This document shows positions 33,498-42,038 of a DNA stretch of 64,000 nt, in pieces. A program made the translations under genes and the position numbers. The stretch comes from Candidatus Eisenbacteria bacterium (GTDB lineage Bacteria; Eisenbacteria; RBG-16-71-46; SZUA-252). Each line of letters begins with the position of its first letter. Position 1 is the stretch's first letter. The notes under the pieces are model-generated. The model made no database searches and was not told the origin of the DNA. It saw only the letters and a list, made by a program, of their open reading frames with translations. The stretch spans positions 139,635 through 203,634 of the forward strand of contig VBOZ01000017.1 in assembly GCA_005893305.1 (NCBI GenBank), read 5' to 3'.

Positions 33498-33554
33498 ACA
33501 CGGAGTGAGAGTCGCAAACTGAAGGAACGAATCTAAAGGGAGGTGAGGAAAGGG

Positions 33555-33803
33555 ATGGCTTCATTCAGCGAAGATCGGGTCAAGCAGATCATCGTGGACC
33601 AGCTGGGCGTCGCGACCGAGCAGGTCACGCCGGAGGCGTCATTCATCGACGACCTGGGCGCGGATTCACTCGACACGGTGGAGTTGGTCATGGCCCTCGA
33701 GGAGGAATTCGACATCGAAATTCCGGACGAGGATGCCGAGAAGATGACCACCGTCGCCGACGCAATCAAGTATCTCGAAAGCCACGTGCCGAAGAACGCC
33801 TAA
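33555..33803 (+). CDS. acpP: Acyl carrier protein
   Basis: 82 residues, acidic. The phosphopantetheine Ser is in [20 protein letters not shown] 33555 lies eight bases after the very strong ribosome site GGGAGGTGA, consistent with high expression; the GTG at 33543 lies within that site and is not the start. It carries growing acyl chains for the fab enzymes around it. Confidence 0.97.
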   Translation: MASFSEDRVKQIIVDQLGVATEQVTPEASFIDDLGADSLDTVELVMALEEEFDIEIPDEDAEKMTTVADAIKYLESHVPKNA

Positions 33804-33812
33804 CTCGGCACC

Positions 33813-33834
33813 GCCGACTCGCCATCGAGTCGGC
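33813..33834 (+). other. Stable hairpin after acpP
   Basis: GCCGACTCG (33813-33821), loop CCAT, CGAGTCGGC (33826-33834): a perfect 9-base stem without a T run. It may protect the abundant acpP transcript from 3' decay while allowing read-through to fabF. Confidence 0.6.
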
Positions 33835-33881
33835 GAAGGGGAGCAAAAGCCAGCGTTGAGAAGAGGAACCGGAGAAGGGTC

Positions 33882-35141
33882 ATGATGCGAGGAAACGGAC
33901 AGCCGCGCCGCGTCGTCATCACGGGTATGGGGGTGGTTTCTCCCCTGGGCTCGGACGTCGAGACGTTTTGGAAACGGCTGATCGCAGGGGAGTCCGGGAT
34001 CGGTCCCGTGACGCGATTCGACACGTCGAAGTACGACACTCGATTCGCGGCCGAGGTGCAGGGGTATCGCACCGAGGAATTCATGGACCGGAAGGAAATC
34101 CGCCGGACCGACCTGTTCGTCCAGTACGCGATCGGCGCCGCCGCCCAGGCCGTGAAGCAGGCGGGCGTGTCGCCGCAGAGCGTGGACGTGAACCGCTACG
34201 GGGTCATCGTGGGCTCCGGCATCGGCGGGATCGCGACCTTCGAGGATCAGTACCGAACGCTCCTCGAAAAGGGACCCTCGCGCGTGAGCCCCTTCTTCAT
34301 CCCGATGATGATCTCGGACATGGCCTCCGGCCAGGTGTCGATCCAGTTCGGCGCCAAGGGTCCCAACTACTGCACGGTTTCCGCCTGCTCTTCCGGGGCG
34401 CACGCGGTAGGGGACGCGTTCCGAATCATCCAACACAACGAGGCGGACGTGATGATCTCGGGAGGGGCGGAAGCGCCCATCACCCCGGTCTCCTTCGCTG
34501 GGTTCTGCTCTATGAAGGCGATGTCCACACGCAACGACGATCCGCAGAGGGCCTCGCGCCCCTTCGACGCCCAGCGAGATGGGTTCGTGATGGGGGAAGG
34601 CGCGGGCATCGTGGTGCTCGAAGAGCTCGAGCACGCCAAGAAGCGCGGCGTGAAGATCCTTGCGGAAGTCGTAGGCTATGGCGCGACGGGAGATGCCCAT
34701 CACATGACGGCGCCCGCCCCCGAGGGTGAGGGTGCGGCGCGTGCCATGCGGGAGGCGATCCGGGATTCGGGGCTACCGCTCGAATCGTTCGGATATATGA
34801 ACGCCCACGGCACCTCCACGCCGCTCAACGACAAATTCGAAACACAGGCCATCAAGTCGGTATTCGGGGCACAAGCGAAGAAGCTCCCGGTCAGCTCGAC
34901 GAAGTCGATGACGGGACACCTTCTCGGCGCCGCAGGCGGGCTCGAGACGATCATCTGCGTCCTCGCCCTGGAGCGGCACACGCTTCCCCCGACGATCAAT
35001 TACAAGACTCCGGATCCCGACTGTGACCTCGATTACGTCCCCAACACTGCACGAGCGGTCGAACTGCAGGCAGCCCTCTCTAACTCACTGGGCTTTGGTG
35101 GGCACAACGTCACCCTGGCGTTGTCGAGGTATGTGGCGTAA
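33882..35141 (+). CDS. fabF: 3-oxoacyl-ACP synthase II (FabF)
   Basis: 419 residues. Nucleophile Cys in VSACSSGAH; catalytic His in [11 protein letters not shown] and [12 protein letters not shown]. It elongates acyl-ACP. The cysteine loop is SACSSGAH where E. coli has TACATSGVH-like residues, a normal variation. Ribosome site GGAGAAGGG precedes ATG 33882; a second ATG follows one codon later. Confidence 0.96.
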   Translation: MMRGNGQPRRVVITGMGVVSPLGSDVETFWKRLIAGESGIGPVTRFDTSKYDTRFAAEVQGYRTEEFMDRKEIRRTDLFVQYAIGAAAQAVKQAGVSPQSVDVNRYGVIVGSGIGGIATFEDQYRTLLEKGPSRVSPFFIPMMISDMASGQVSIQFGAKGPNYCTVSACSSGAHAVGDAFRIIQHNEADVMISGGAEAPITPVSFAGFCSMKAMSTRNDDPQRASRPFDAQRDGFVMGEGAGIVVLEELEHAKKRGVKILAEVVGYGATGDAHHMTAPAPEGEGAARAMREAIRDSGLPLESFGYMNAHGTSTPLNDKFETQAIKSVFGAQAKKLPVSSTKSMTGHLLGAAGGLETIICVLALERHTLPPTINYKTPDPDCDLDYVPNTARAVELQAALSNSLGFGGHNVTLALSRYVA

Positions 35142-35143
35142 GG

Positions 35144-35161
35144 GGATCCCTACGGGGATCC
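35144..35161 (+). promoter_or_regulatory. Hairpin covering the rnc ribosome-binding region
   Basis: GGATCCC (35144-35150), loop TACG, GGGATCC (35155-35161). The 3' arm includes the only Shine-Dalgarno-like stretch (GGGGA, 35154-35158) before the rnc ATG at 35169, so the folded form could lower RNase III synthesis. Confidence 0.45.
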
Positions 35162-35168
35162 GCACATT

Positions 35169-36476
35169 ATGAAATTGCTCCGAAAGCTGTTCGGTCTGGA
35201 CCGGCCGGCGGCGCCGGCAACACGGGCGCCCCGGGACCGGGAATTGGATCTCAAAGGTCTCGAACGTCTTCTCAAGTATACGTTCAAGGATCCGGCGTTG
35301 GCCCGCATCGCCATGACCCACCGCTCGTATCTCCACGCGAGCCCCGGCCGAAGCGGGGACTCGAACGAGCGCATGGAATTTCTGGGCGACTCGGTCGTCG
35401 GCCTCGCCGTGAACGAATTCCTCTACAACAAATTTCCCAAGCTCCGCGAAGGCGAGCTGACCAAGATGAAATCGCTGCTGGTCAGCCGCGTCATCCTGTC
35501 GCGGGCAGCGACCGTGATGGGACTCGGAAACTTCGTCCTCCTGAGCGAGGCGGAGAACGAGTCGGGAGGCCGGAACCGCGCCTCGATCCTGGCGGACACG
35601 CTGGAAGGAATCATCGGCGCGGTCTACCTGGACGGCGGGCTCGAGCCGGCGCGGAAGCTGACCGAGCGGCTTCTCCTGCGCGAGGTGCACGAGATCCTGA
35701 GCGACGCGAATCTTGCGAATTACAAGAGCATGCTCCAGGAATACGTGCAGGGAGAATTCAAGACGCACCCGCAGTACCGCATCTCCAGCGAGAACGGGCC
35801 CGATCACCAGAAGCTCTTCGCCGTCGAGGTCGTCGTGAACGGACGGACGCTGGGGCGTGGCCACGGCAGCAACAAGAAAGAGGCGGAGCAGGAGGCGGCG
35901 CGCGACGCGCTCCTCCACTTCGAGAAGATGGTCCGCTCCGAGAAGCAGGGCGGTGATGCTGCCGGCGGAGAGCGGCGCAGGCGCCGGCGCGGCGGCCGCG
36001 GTCGCCGCTCGCGCGGCGCAGGCGAGGAAATGAGCGCGGGCGGCCAGCAGCGTGGTCACCGGGAAGGGCGCGGGAGCCGCGACAGCGGAGGCCGTGAGAG
36101 CGGCGGTGGAGGCCGCGAGAGCGGCGGTGGAGGCCGCGAGAGCGGCGGTGGAGGTCGCGAGAGCGGCGGTGGCGCCCGCGAAGGCAGAGGCCAGGCGGAT
36201 CGGCGCGATAACCGGAGGGGCCGCGACATCGAGCCCCGCACGGAGCGGGATCGGCCGCAGGCGGTGCAACCCCCTGAAGGGCGGGAACATCCCGAGGGTC
36301 GCGACTATCCTGAGGGGCAAGATCGCCCCGAGGCGCGGGAGCATCCTACGGGGCGCGTCGAGCGCGATCGGCAGGAATCCCGCGGAGAGGATGCCGGCGG
36401 TCCGAAGGTAGGAGGGTCGCCGTCGGACCAGGAGACTCCCCCGTGGGCCGCGTCACGCTTGCACACAGAGCCGTAG
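35169..36476 (+). CDS. rnc: Ribonuclease III with long Arg/Gly/Glu-rich C-terminal tail
   Basis: 435 residues. Residues 25-250 are a complete RNase III: the signature NERMEFLGDSVVGL with the metal-binding Glu/Asp, a second acidic motif ADTLEGIIGAVYLDGG, and a double-stranded RNA-binding domain (YKSMLQEYVQ, GHGSNKKEAEQEAARDAL). The enzyme processes rRNA precursors. The family is usually 220-250 residues. The extra 185 residues hold four ESGGGGR units, then REHPEGRDYPEG-type repeats, likely disordered and RNA- or protein-binding. The fabF-rnc order is common. The ribosome site lies in a hairpin. Confidence 0.95.
   Translation: MKLLRKLFGLDRPAAPATRAPRDRELDLKGLERLLKYTFKDPALARIAMTHRSYLHASPGRSGDSNERMEFLGDSVVGLAVNEFLYNKFPKLREGELTKMKSLLVSRVILSRAATVMGLGNFVLLSEAENESGGRNRASILADTLEGIIGAVYLDGGLEPARKLTERLLLREVHEILSDANLANYKSMLQEYVQGEFKTHPQYRISSENGPDHQKLFAVEVVVNGRTLGRGHGSNKKEAEQEAARDALLHFEKMVRSEKQGGDAAGGERRRRRRGGRGRRSRGAGEEMSAGGQQRGHREGRGSRDSGGRESGGGGRESGGGGRESGGGGRESGGGAREGRGQADRRDNRRGRDIEPRTERDRPQAVQPPEGREHPEGRDYPEGQDRPEAREHPTGRVERDRQESRGEDAGGPKVGGSPSDQETPPWAASRLHTEP
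36096..36179 (+). repeat. Four 21-base tandem repeats in the rnc tail
   Basis: Units at 36096-36116, 36117-36137, 36138-36158 and 36159-36179; the first two are identical and the others differ at a few bases. Each encodes ESGGGGR or a near variant. Copy number may vary among strains. Confidence 0.8.
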
Positions 36477-36487
36477 ACTGGTAAAAT
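36459..36487 (+). promoter_or_regulatory. sigma70-type promoter of the secreted TPR gene
   Basis: TTGCAC (36459-36464), 17-base spacer, TAAAAT (36482-36487). Predicted start near 36494. The -35 and spacer overlap the end of rnc. Confidence 0.6.
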
Positions 36488-36495
36488 AGACGAGT

Positions 36496-36507
36496 CGTCT
36501 CGAGACG
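36496..36507. promoter_or_regulatory. 12-base perfect palindrome at the transcription start
   Basis: CGTCTCGAGACG is a perfect palindrome at about +2 to +13 relative to the predicted start. It may be an operator or a 5' hairpin. Confidence 0.4.
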
Positions 36508-36564
36508 GGGGGAGGAAGGTCCAGATTGGGCCTTCCTTCATTCCTTCTTGCGGAGACGGTTCAC

Positions 36565-38235
36565 GTGACTGACGCACAGGGACGGGGCATCTTCCTAGCT
36601 TTACTCATCGGGATTGCGCTTGTTTTCCTCGCGGTAACACCCACGCCCGCTGCCGCGCTCTACTATTCCTTACAAACCCCCATCGCGCTCGAATGCCATC
36701 TGCGATCGGAGTTGGCCGAAGCCGCCGGTGATCGCGACGGCGCGATCGCGTGGGCCGAGTCGCTCGCCTCCATAGACCCCGTATCGAGCTTCGCCATGTC
36801 CCGCATCGCCATCCTGTACGAGTCGGGCGGCGAGGACGTGACGGCTCTCGAATGGGGGGAGCGCGCTCTCGCGTTGGACAGCTTGAACGCCGACGCCGCG
36901 ATGCTGGTCGGACGCATGCGGCTCCGCTCCGGGGAGCCGGCCGTCGCGGCGCAGGTGCTGACGCCGCCGCTCCGACAGCTGGGGGCGGTCCCCGAGCTCT
37001 ATGCGCTGCGCGCGCTGGCGCACCAGCTTGACAAGAATTACGAGGCGGCGCTCGCCGATCTGAAACGAACCGACGTGCTCCTGCCCGATTTCGCGTGGAT
37101 TGCGACCGGGATCCTCAGCCTCGCGCTCGAGGACGGCCGACTGGAGGAAGCGTATTCGGCCCTCCAGCTGGCCCTGGAGCTGAAGCCTGACGATTCGCGG
37201 ACCCTCGCGCTGGGCGTCTCCCTCGCCAAGCGAATGGGAAATCCGATCCTCGAGGAGACGCTACTTCGGGAGTGCGCGCTGGCGCACGGCGCGCGCCAGG
37301 AGGAGGTTGCCGCGTACGGCGCGTTCCTGATCCGCCACGGGAAGGAGCACGAGTACCGGATGCTTCTCGACTGGGCGGGGGCGCAAGGCTTCCGCGTCGA
37401 CGAATTGAGGGTCGGAGCGGGCCGGGCGTTGCTGGCCACGGGGAACTATCGGGAAGCCCTCGCCAGCGTGAAGCCCCTCCGGCACGACCTGAGCGCGTTC
37501 CCCGTGCGCGCGCGCGCCTACCTCGGGCTGGGCGATGAGCGGAGCGCGCTGAGTGACTACAGGGCCCTGATGTCGAGACGCGGCCTCTCCCGCGAGGAAT
37601 CGCTGGTCGTCGCCTACCTCGAGATCCGCGTCGGGAACCGGGAGCAGGGGATCAGGACCGTCGAGCAGGTCCGCTCGGCGCCGCTCGACAATGCCCGCCA
37701 GGTACTGGCGGCAAGCCTGTGCTACTCTTTGCTCGGTCATCCCGAGGAGGCGGTGTCGCTGATCCGCGACGGCGCGGGCCGGGGGTTGGCGAGCCCGTCC
37801 ACGTACGAGCAGCTTGGCTCGGCGGCCACGGCGCTTGGAGATAGCCTGCTCGCCCAATGGGCCTGGGAGCGCCTGCGGGACCTCGGGCGGGAGACATCGG
37901 AATGCCTGTACTTCTTCGCTTCAGCCGAGCTGGGACAGGGGCACGCCGACCAGGCCGCTCAGTCCCTCCAAAAGTCGATCGACCTCAACCCGAGGAACGG
38001 CAGAGCCTTGCTGATGCTGGGCAACATCCGGAAGGGTCGGGGTCAGCTCGAGATGGCGCGAGATACCCTCATCCGCGCCGCCCAGTGTCCCGAAACGTCC
38101 GTCGAGGCGAATCGGGCCCTGGCGCGCGTCTGCCACAGCCTCAGGCTGGACTCGGAAGCCCGGGAAGCCGAATCGCGGGCCCGCTCCGGCCGGACCGGCC
38201 CGGCCTCAGGTCTCAGCTTCTTCCAGGGCCGGTAA
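36565..38235 (+). CDS. Secreted or membrane-anchored TPR protein
   Basis: About 556 residues. From GTG 36565 the N-terminus is a signal or anchor sequence (GIFLALLIGIALVFLAVTP then an AAA region), followed by some ten to twelve TPR-like helical pairs (ALEWGERALALDSLNADAAML, RNGRALLMLGNIRKGRGQLEMA). The site is therefore periplasmic or extracytoplasmic. A TTG at 36526, preceded by GGAGG, would add 13 residues before the signal sequence; I prefer GTG, preceded by GGAG. Its own promoter and the ECF sigma gene 43 bases downstream suggest cotranscription with that signalling unit. Function unknown. Confidence 0.8.
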   Translation: MTDAQGRGIFLALLIGIALVFLAVTPTPAAALYYSLQTPIALECHLRSELAEAAGDRDGAIAWAESLASIDPVSSFAMSRIAILYESGGEDVTALEWGERALALDSLNADAAMLVGRMRLRSGEPAVAAQVLTPPLRQLGAVPELYALRALAHQLDKNYEAALADLKRTDVLLPDFAWIATGILSLALEDGRLEEAYSALQLALELKPDDSRTLALGVSLAKRMGNPILEETLLRECALAHGARQEEVAAYGAFLIRHGKEHEYRMLLDWAGAQGFRVDELRVGAGRALLATGNYREALASVKPLRHDLSAFPVRARAYLGLGDERSALSDYRALMSRRGLSREESLVVAYLEIRVGNREQGIRTVEQVRSAPLDNARQVLAASLCYSLLGHPEEAVSLIRDGAGRGLASPSTYEQLGSAATALGDSLLAQWAWERLRDLGRETSECLYFFASAELGQGHADQAAQSLQKSIDLNPRNGRALLMLGNIRKGRGQLEMARDTLIRAAQCPETSVEANRALARVCHSLRLDSEAREAESRARSGRTGPASGLSFFQGR

Positions 38236-38278
38236 CCCAGCCAAATTCAGGAACCTCGATGCTGGGGGTGGTGTATCC

Positions 38279-38920
38279 ATGAACACGGAGAGCGATGTGC
38301 CACCCGAACTACTTCGCCTGAAAAAGCTCGATCTTGCCGAGCTGAGCGACGAAGACGTCATGGAGCGTTGCGCGATGGGCTCCGAGGCGGCGTTTCGCGC
38401 GCTCGTTCAGCGCTATCGCACACGCATCATGAATCTCGTATGCAGGTTCATCAACGACCGAGACAGGGCGGAGGAGATCAGCCAGGAAGTCTTCCTGCGC
38501 GTCTTCCGGAATCGCGAGCGGTATCGGAAGAGCGGGAAGTTCTCCACGTGGATCTTCACGATCGCGGTGAACTTGACCAAGAACGAGATTCGAAGCCGCG
38601 TCCGTCACCGCGGCACGTTCAGCCTGGACGCGATGGAAGAGGAGTCCGGCGGACAGGGTGTGAGCTTTCCGGATTCGAAGCCTCTTCCCGATGAAGATCT
38701 CAATGCCAACGAAATTGGACGCAAGGTCGCAGAAGCGCTTCACAAGATCCCCGCGCGCTACCGGGAAGCTGTGGTGCTGCGCGACGTCGAGGGGCTCAGC
38801 TACGAGGAGGTCGGCCAGATCCTTCGCATCCCCGGCGGTACGGTGCGCTCACGCATCAACCGCGCGCGGCTGATGCTGAAGGAACGGCTCAAACCCTACC
38901 TCAGCCTGGAGGATGTATGA
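38279..38920 (+). CDS. ECF-family RNA polymerase sigma factor
   Basis: 213 residues. Region 2 (AFRALVQRYRTRIMNLVCRF, then EEISQEVFLRVFRN and KFSTWIFTIAVN) and region 4 (YREAVVLRDVEGLSYEEVG, GTVRSRINRARL) are complete, with the linker of a group 4 (extracytoplasmic function) sigma. The anti-sigma gene follows with an ATGA overlap. Upstream, GGAACCT (38250-38256) and TGTAT (38272-38276) are spaced like an ECF autopromoter, though the start would fall on the ATG. The envelope partners downstream suggest an envelope-stress role. Confidence 0.95.
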   Translation: MNTESDVPPELLRLKKLDLAELSDEDVMERCAMGSEAAFRALVQRYRTRIMNLVCRFINDRDRAEEISQEVFLRVFRNRERYRKSGKFSTWIFTIAVNLTKNEIRSRVRHRGTFSLDAMEEESGGQGVSFPDSKPLPDEDLNANEIGRKVAEALHKIPARYREAVVLRDVEGLSYEEVGQILRIPGGTVRSRINRARLMLKERLKPYLSLEDV

Positions 38921-39672
38921 ACTGCCGGTCCGCCGAACCACTCCTATCCGCCTTCCTCGAGGACGACCTGAGTCAGAAGGAGCGTCGATCGTTGGAGGCC
39001 CACATCCTCGCCTGCCGGCGCTGTTCTCTGTCCGTGCGCGAGCTTCGCGCGACGCTCGAGCTGATGCAGAACGTTCCGTACGTGGAGACGAGCCCTCACT
39101 TCGAAGAGGATCTCCTCGCCCGGATCCGCTCCGGCGAGGCCATGAGGCCGACCGTCGTGGAGTGGCTCAAGGGGCTCATGGAGCCGGCGCGTCTTCGCCC
39201 TCTCTTCCTCGCGGGCGCGGGCGCATGCGCCGTCTGGATCGGTGTGGTGCTCGTGAACCCGAACGGCGTCAACCGGCACACGAACGTAGCGGGCGTGACG
39301 GCGCCCTCGCACCTGGCGCCCGGTTCATCCGTTGCGGCCACTCCGTCGCAGGAGCCCTCGAAGGTCGAGGTAGCGTCGCTCGCAGCTCCTTTCGCCGGGA
39401 CGCAAACGGCCCCGCGTCAGCCCAACGGACGGACGGGGTCTCGCCCGTCGCCCGCTCGCGGGTCGACCCAGTCCGGGGACGCCCTGGATGAGAGCGTCTG
39501 GCCGACGCCCGCTTCGAGCCAGGATGCCGCGATTCCGAATCCGGGCTCGCGCTACGACGACCAGTACATCACCGACCAATTCTTCCTCGAGAGGGATCTC
39601 GGGGGGTCCAACAACCCGACGATAACACCCGTCTCGGATCGCTCCTCCGATGACGTGTACATCACCTTCTAG
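38917..39672 (+). CDS. Anti-sigma factor with zinc-finger N-terminus
   Basis: 251 residues. The ZAS-type domain (CRSAEPLLSAFLEDDL, HILACRRC: HxxxCxxC) binds the sigma factor. One membrane helix lies at about residues 88-106 (PLFLAGAGACAVWIGVVLV). The C-terminal domain is Pro/Ser/Thr-rich and ends in an acidic block (DDQYITDQFFLERD). ATG 38917 overlaps the sigma stop. It probably holds the sigma at the membrane until the periplasmic part is cleaved or released by a signal. Confidence 0.9.
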   Translation: MNCRSAEPLLSAFLEDDLSQKERRSLEAHILACRRCSLSVRELRATLELMQNVPYVETSPHFEEDLLARIRSGEAMRPTVVEWLKGLMEPARLRPLFLAGAGACAVWIGVVLVNPNGVNRHTNVAGVTAPSHLAPGSSVAATPSQEPSKVEVASLAAPFAGTQTAPRQPNGRTGSRPSPARGSTQSGDALDESVWPTPASSQDAAIPNPGSRYDDQYITDQFFLERDLGGSNNPTITPVSDRSSDDVYITF

Positions 39673-39718
39673 GGGCGTCCCCCCCGCCGTTCGCGCCGGC
39701 GCGGAGCGCCGTCTACGC

Positions 39719-40900
39719 ATGACGGCCTTCCTCGCGGGCGCGTTCGCGCTCCTGTTCGCGGCCACCCTCTTCGCACCCGGAGTCCGCGCCGCGCCCAGGC
39801 CGCTCCGCTCCGATGACGGCTCGCTCCTGGGCGTCGTCGACTCGGTTCACACGAGCATCCTCACGGTCGTCGGCTACCCGCCCTCGGAGGCGTCGCCGCG
39901 TCCTGGGGCGAAGCGTCGGCGGCTCATCGGGACCGCCATTGCGCTCTCGGACCGGAGCATTCTCACGTCCGCGAGCATCGCGATCCCCGGCGGCAGCGTT
40001 CGCGTGCTGCTGAAAGGGGGCATCGAGCGGCCGGCGGTGCTCTTGGGCATCGACCGCGCCTCGAACATCGCGCTCTTCCAGGTCGAAGGCGCCACCCTCC
40101 GCCCCCTCGCGCCCGCGCCGCCCCAGTCGCTCGCCATCGGGGCATGGGTCGCGGTGATCTCGAACGTCGCGGTCACGCGCCCACAGGCGGCCCTGGGCCA
40201 GATCGTCGGGCGCGGCGAGCGCATGGATTACGCGCGCTCGGGAGAGATTCTCGAGATCGACGCGCCCAGTTACCCGGGCTCGACCGGCGGCGCCGTGCTC
40301 AACGAGGAGGGCGACTGGGTCGCCGTCGTCGTCGGGCGCGCGGTGCCGAGCCCCTCGGACGAGGCCTCGCGCGTCGGGCTGAATCGCGGGGACGATCCGG
40401 TCCCCGATCCGAGCAGCGTGCTGATCGCGCTGCCCGTGGATCAGGTCGCTTGGATGACGAAGGAGCTCGAGACCTACGGCAGCGTGCGACGCGGCTACCT
40501 CGGGGTGCAGCTCCGGCGCGCGACCGGTGCGGCGTCCGACTCGCTCGGCGTGCTGATCGCGGGCGTGGTTCCGGGCAGCCCCGCCGACTCGGCCGGAATC
40601 CGGGCGGGGGACCGCGTTCTGGCCATCGAGGGCGAAGAGGCCCACACGGCCGACGCGCTCACGACGAAGGTTCGCGCGATTCGCCCCGGAGACCAGATCG
40701 AGCTGACCGTGCTCCGAGGGACCGAGATATTTCCGCTCCACGTCATCGTGGGAGCGGCATTCGTCCAACCCCCCGTCGGCCCCCGTCCCACCGTCTCGCC
40801 GGACGTCGGCCGGATGAAGCAGGAGATTCAACGCCTCGAGCAGGAGAAGCAGCGGCTCGAGGAGCAGATCCGCGGGCTCGAGGGCGCTCCCCAGCGCTAG
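39719..40900 (+). CDS. DegP/HtrA-like PDZ protein with all catalytic residues lost (pseudoprotease)
   Basis: 393 residues from ATG 39719, with a signal peptide (AFLAGAFALLFAATLFAPGVRA). The trypsin-like fold aligns with DegP, but the catalytic triad is gone: ILTSASIAI has Ser86 where VVTNNHVV has His, DRASNIALFQV has Asn116 where DPRSDIALIQI has Asp, and PGSTGGAV has Thr189 where RGNSGGAL has Ser. A PDZ domain (about 255-345: RGYLGVQLRRATG, GSPADSAGIRAGD) and a C-terminal coiled coil (QEIQRLEQEKQRLEEQI) are intact. It directly follows the anti-sigma gene. A binding or sensing role in the periplasm is more likely than proteolysis. Known DegS/DegP relatives act in sigmaE stress responses. Confidence 0.88.
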   Translation: MTAFLAGAFALLFAATLFAPGVRAAPRPLRSDDGSLLGVVDSVHTSILTVVGYPPSEASPRPGAKRRRLIGTAIALSDRSILTSASIAIPGGSVRVLLKGGIERPAVLLGIDRASNIALFQVEGATLRPLAPAPPQSLAIGAWVAVISNVAVTRPQAALGQIVGRGERMDYARSGEILEIDAPSYPGSTGGAVLNEEGDWVAVVVGRAVPSPSDEASRVGLNRGDDPVPDPSSVLIALPVDQVAWMTKELETYGSVRRGYLGVQLRRATGAASDSLGVLIAGVVPGSPADSAGIRAGDRVLAIEGEEAHTADALTTKVRAIRPGDQIELTVLRGTEIFPLHVIVGAAFVQPPVGPRPTVSPDVGRMKQEIQRLEQEKQRLEEQIRGLEGAPQR

Positions 40901-40937
40901 CCCCGCCGCGCGGCCTGTGGTAGCCTGCGCGCCACCG

Positions 40938-42029
40938 ATGATCCGCGTGCGCGTGCAGGGCGTTCCCCACGTCACCCAGATCCGCGTCCGTCGCGGCCTC
41001 CTGCGGCGAGCCGGCGCCCTTCTACGCGAGCTCCATGCCGGCGGAACCGCCGCGCTCGTCACCGACCGCACGGTCGGCCGGCTCTATGCCGCGCGCGTCG
41101 CGGCGAGCTTGGAGCGGGCCGGCTTTCGCGTCGTTCGCACGGTCCTTCCCGACGGGGAGCGCTCCAAGTCGATCGACTCGTTCCGCGCGCTCTGCGGGCG
41201 GTGGTCCGAGGATGGCGTCGGCCGCGACGCGATCGTCGTCGCGCTCGGCGGGGGCGTCGTCTCGGACGTGGCGGGCTTCGCCGCGTCGACATTCGCGCGC
41301 GGGCTCGCGTGGGCGGCCCTGCCGACCACGATCCTCGCCCAGGCGGACGCGTCGATCGGCGGAAAGGTCGGGGTCAACCTCCCCCGGGGGAAGAATCTGG
41401 TGGGCGCGTTCCACCATCCCACGGTCGTCTTGGCCGACACGGAGACGCTCCGGACGCTCACCCCGCGGGCCTATCGCGCCGGGCTCGCCGAGGTGTTGAA
41501 GATCGGCGTGATCCGCCGGCCCGAGATCGTGTCGCGCCTCTACCGCCTCACGGCGCGCGGAGGGTGGGGCGAACCCCGCGTGCTCGAGCCGCTGATCCGG
41601 ATGGCTGCCGCCGAGAAGGCCCGATTGGTCTCGAAGGACGAGCGAGACCGCGGCGTCCGGCTAGCGCTCAACTTCGGCCACACGGTGGGGCACGCTCTCG
41701 AAGCGGCCTACGGATACCGACGCTATTTCCATGGAGAGGCCGTCGCCCTGGGAATCGTCGCCGCGCTCCGTCTGAGCGTGCTCGAGGTCGGGCTGGACCC
41801 CATCGTAGCGATCGAGATCGAATCGATCTTGCGGCAGCTGGGGCTGCCGACCCGGCTCGACCGGCGCCCCGGAATCCGCTTCTGGAATGCGCTCGATCGG
41901 GACAAGAAGCGTGGACGGGCGGGCGTTCGGATGATATTGTGCCCGGCGATCGGCAAATCTAAAGTCTTTGAACTGTCGTCGCTTACCGCCCTTCGGCGCG
42001 TCGTTCTGGGTCTGGTCCGTCCCGCCTAG
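40938..42029 (+). CDS. aroB: 3-dehydroquinate synthase
   Basis: 363 residues. NAD loop ALGGGVVSDVAGFAAS; metal ligands in the Glu of GLAEVLKIG, the His of NFGHTVGHALE and the His of FHGEAVALG. It makes 3-dehydroquinate from DAHP in the shikimate pathway. ATG 40938 chosen; GTG 40917 would add seven residues. aroQ, the next enzyme in the pathway, lies one gene downstream. Confidence 0.95.
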   Translation: MIRVRVQGVPHVTQIRVRRGLLRRAGALLRELHAGGTAALVTDRTVGRLYAARVAASLERAGFRVVRTVLPDGERSKSIDSFRALCGRWSEDGVGRDAIVVALGGGVVSDVAGFAASTFARGLAWAALPTTILAQADASIGGKVGVNLPRGKNLVGAFHHPTVVLADTETLRTLTPRAYRAGLAEVLKIGVIRRPEIVSRLYRLTARGGWGEPRVLEPLIRMAAAEKARLVSKDERDRGVRLALNFGHTVGHALEAAYGYRRYFHGEAVALGIVAALRLSVLEVGLDPIVAIEIESILRQLGLPTRLDRRPGIRFWNALDRDKKRGRAGVRMILCPAIGKSKVFELSSLTALRRVVLGLVRPA

Positions 42030-42038
42030 GAGGGTCCT

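Noticed and set aside
36096-36179. Tandem repeats as a mobile-element or origin (iteron) signature
   Set aside because: The repeats are in frame with rnc and keep its codon pattern; no replication gene is near.
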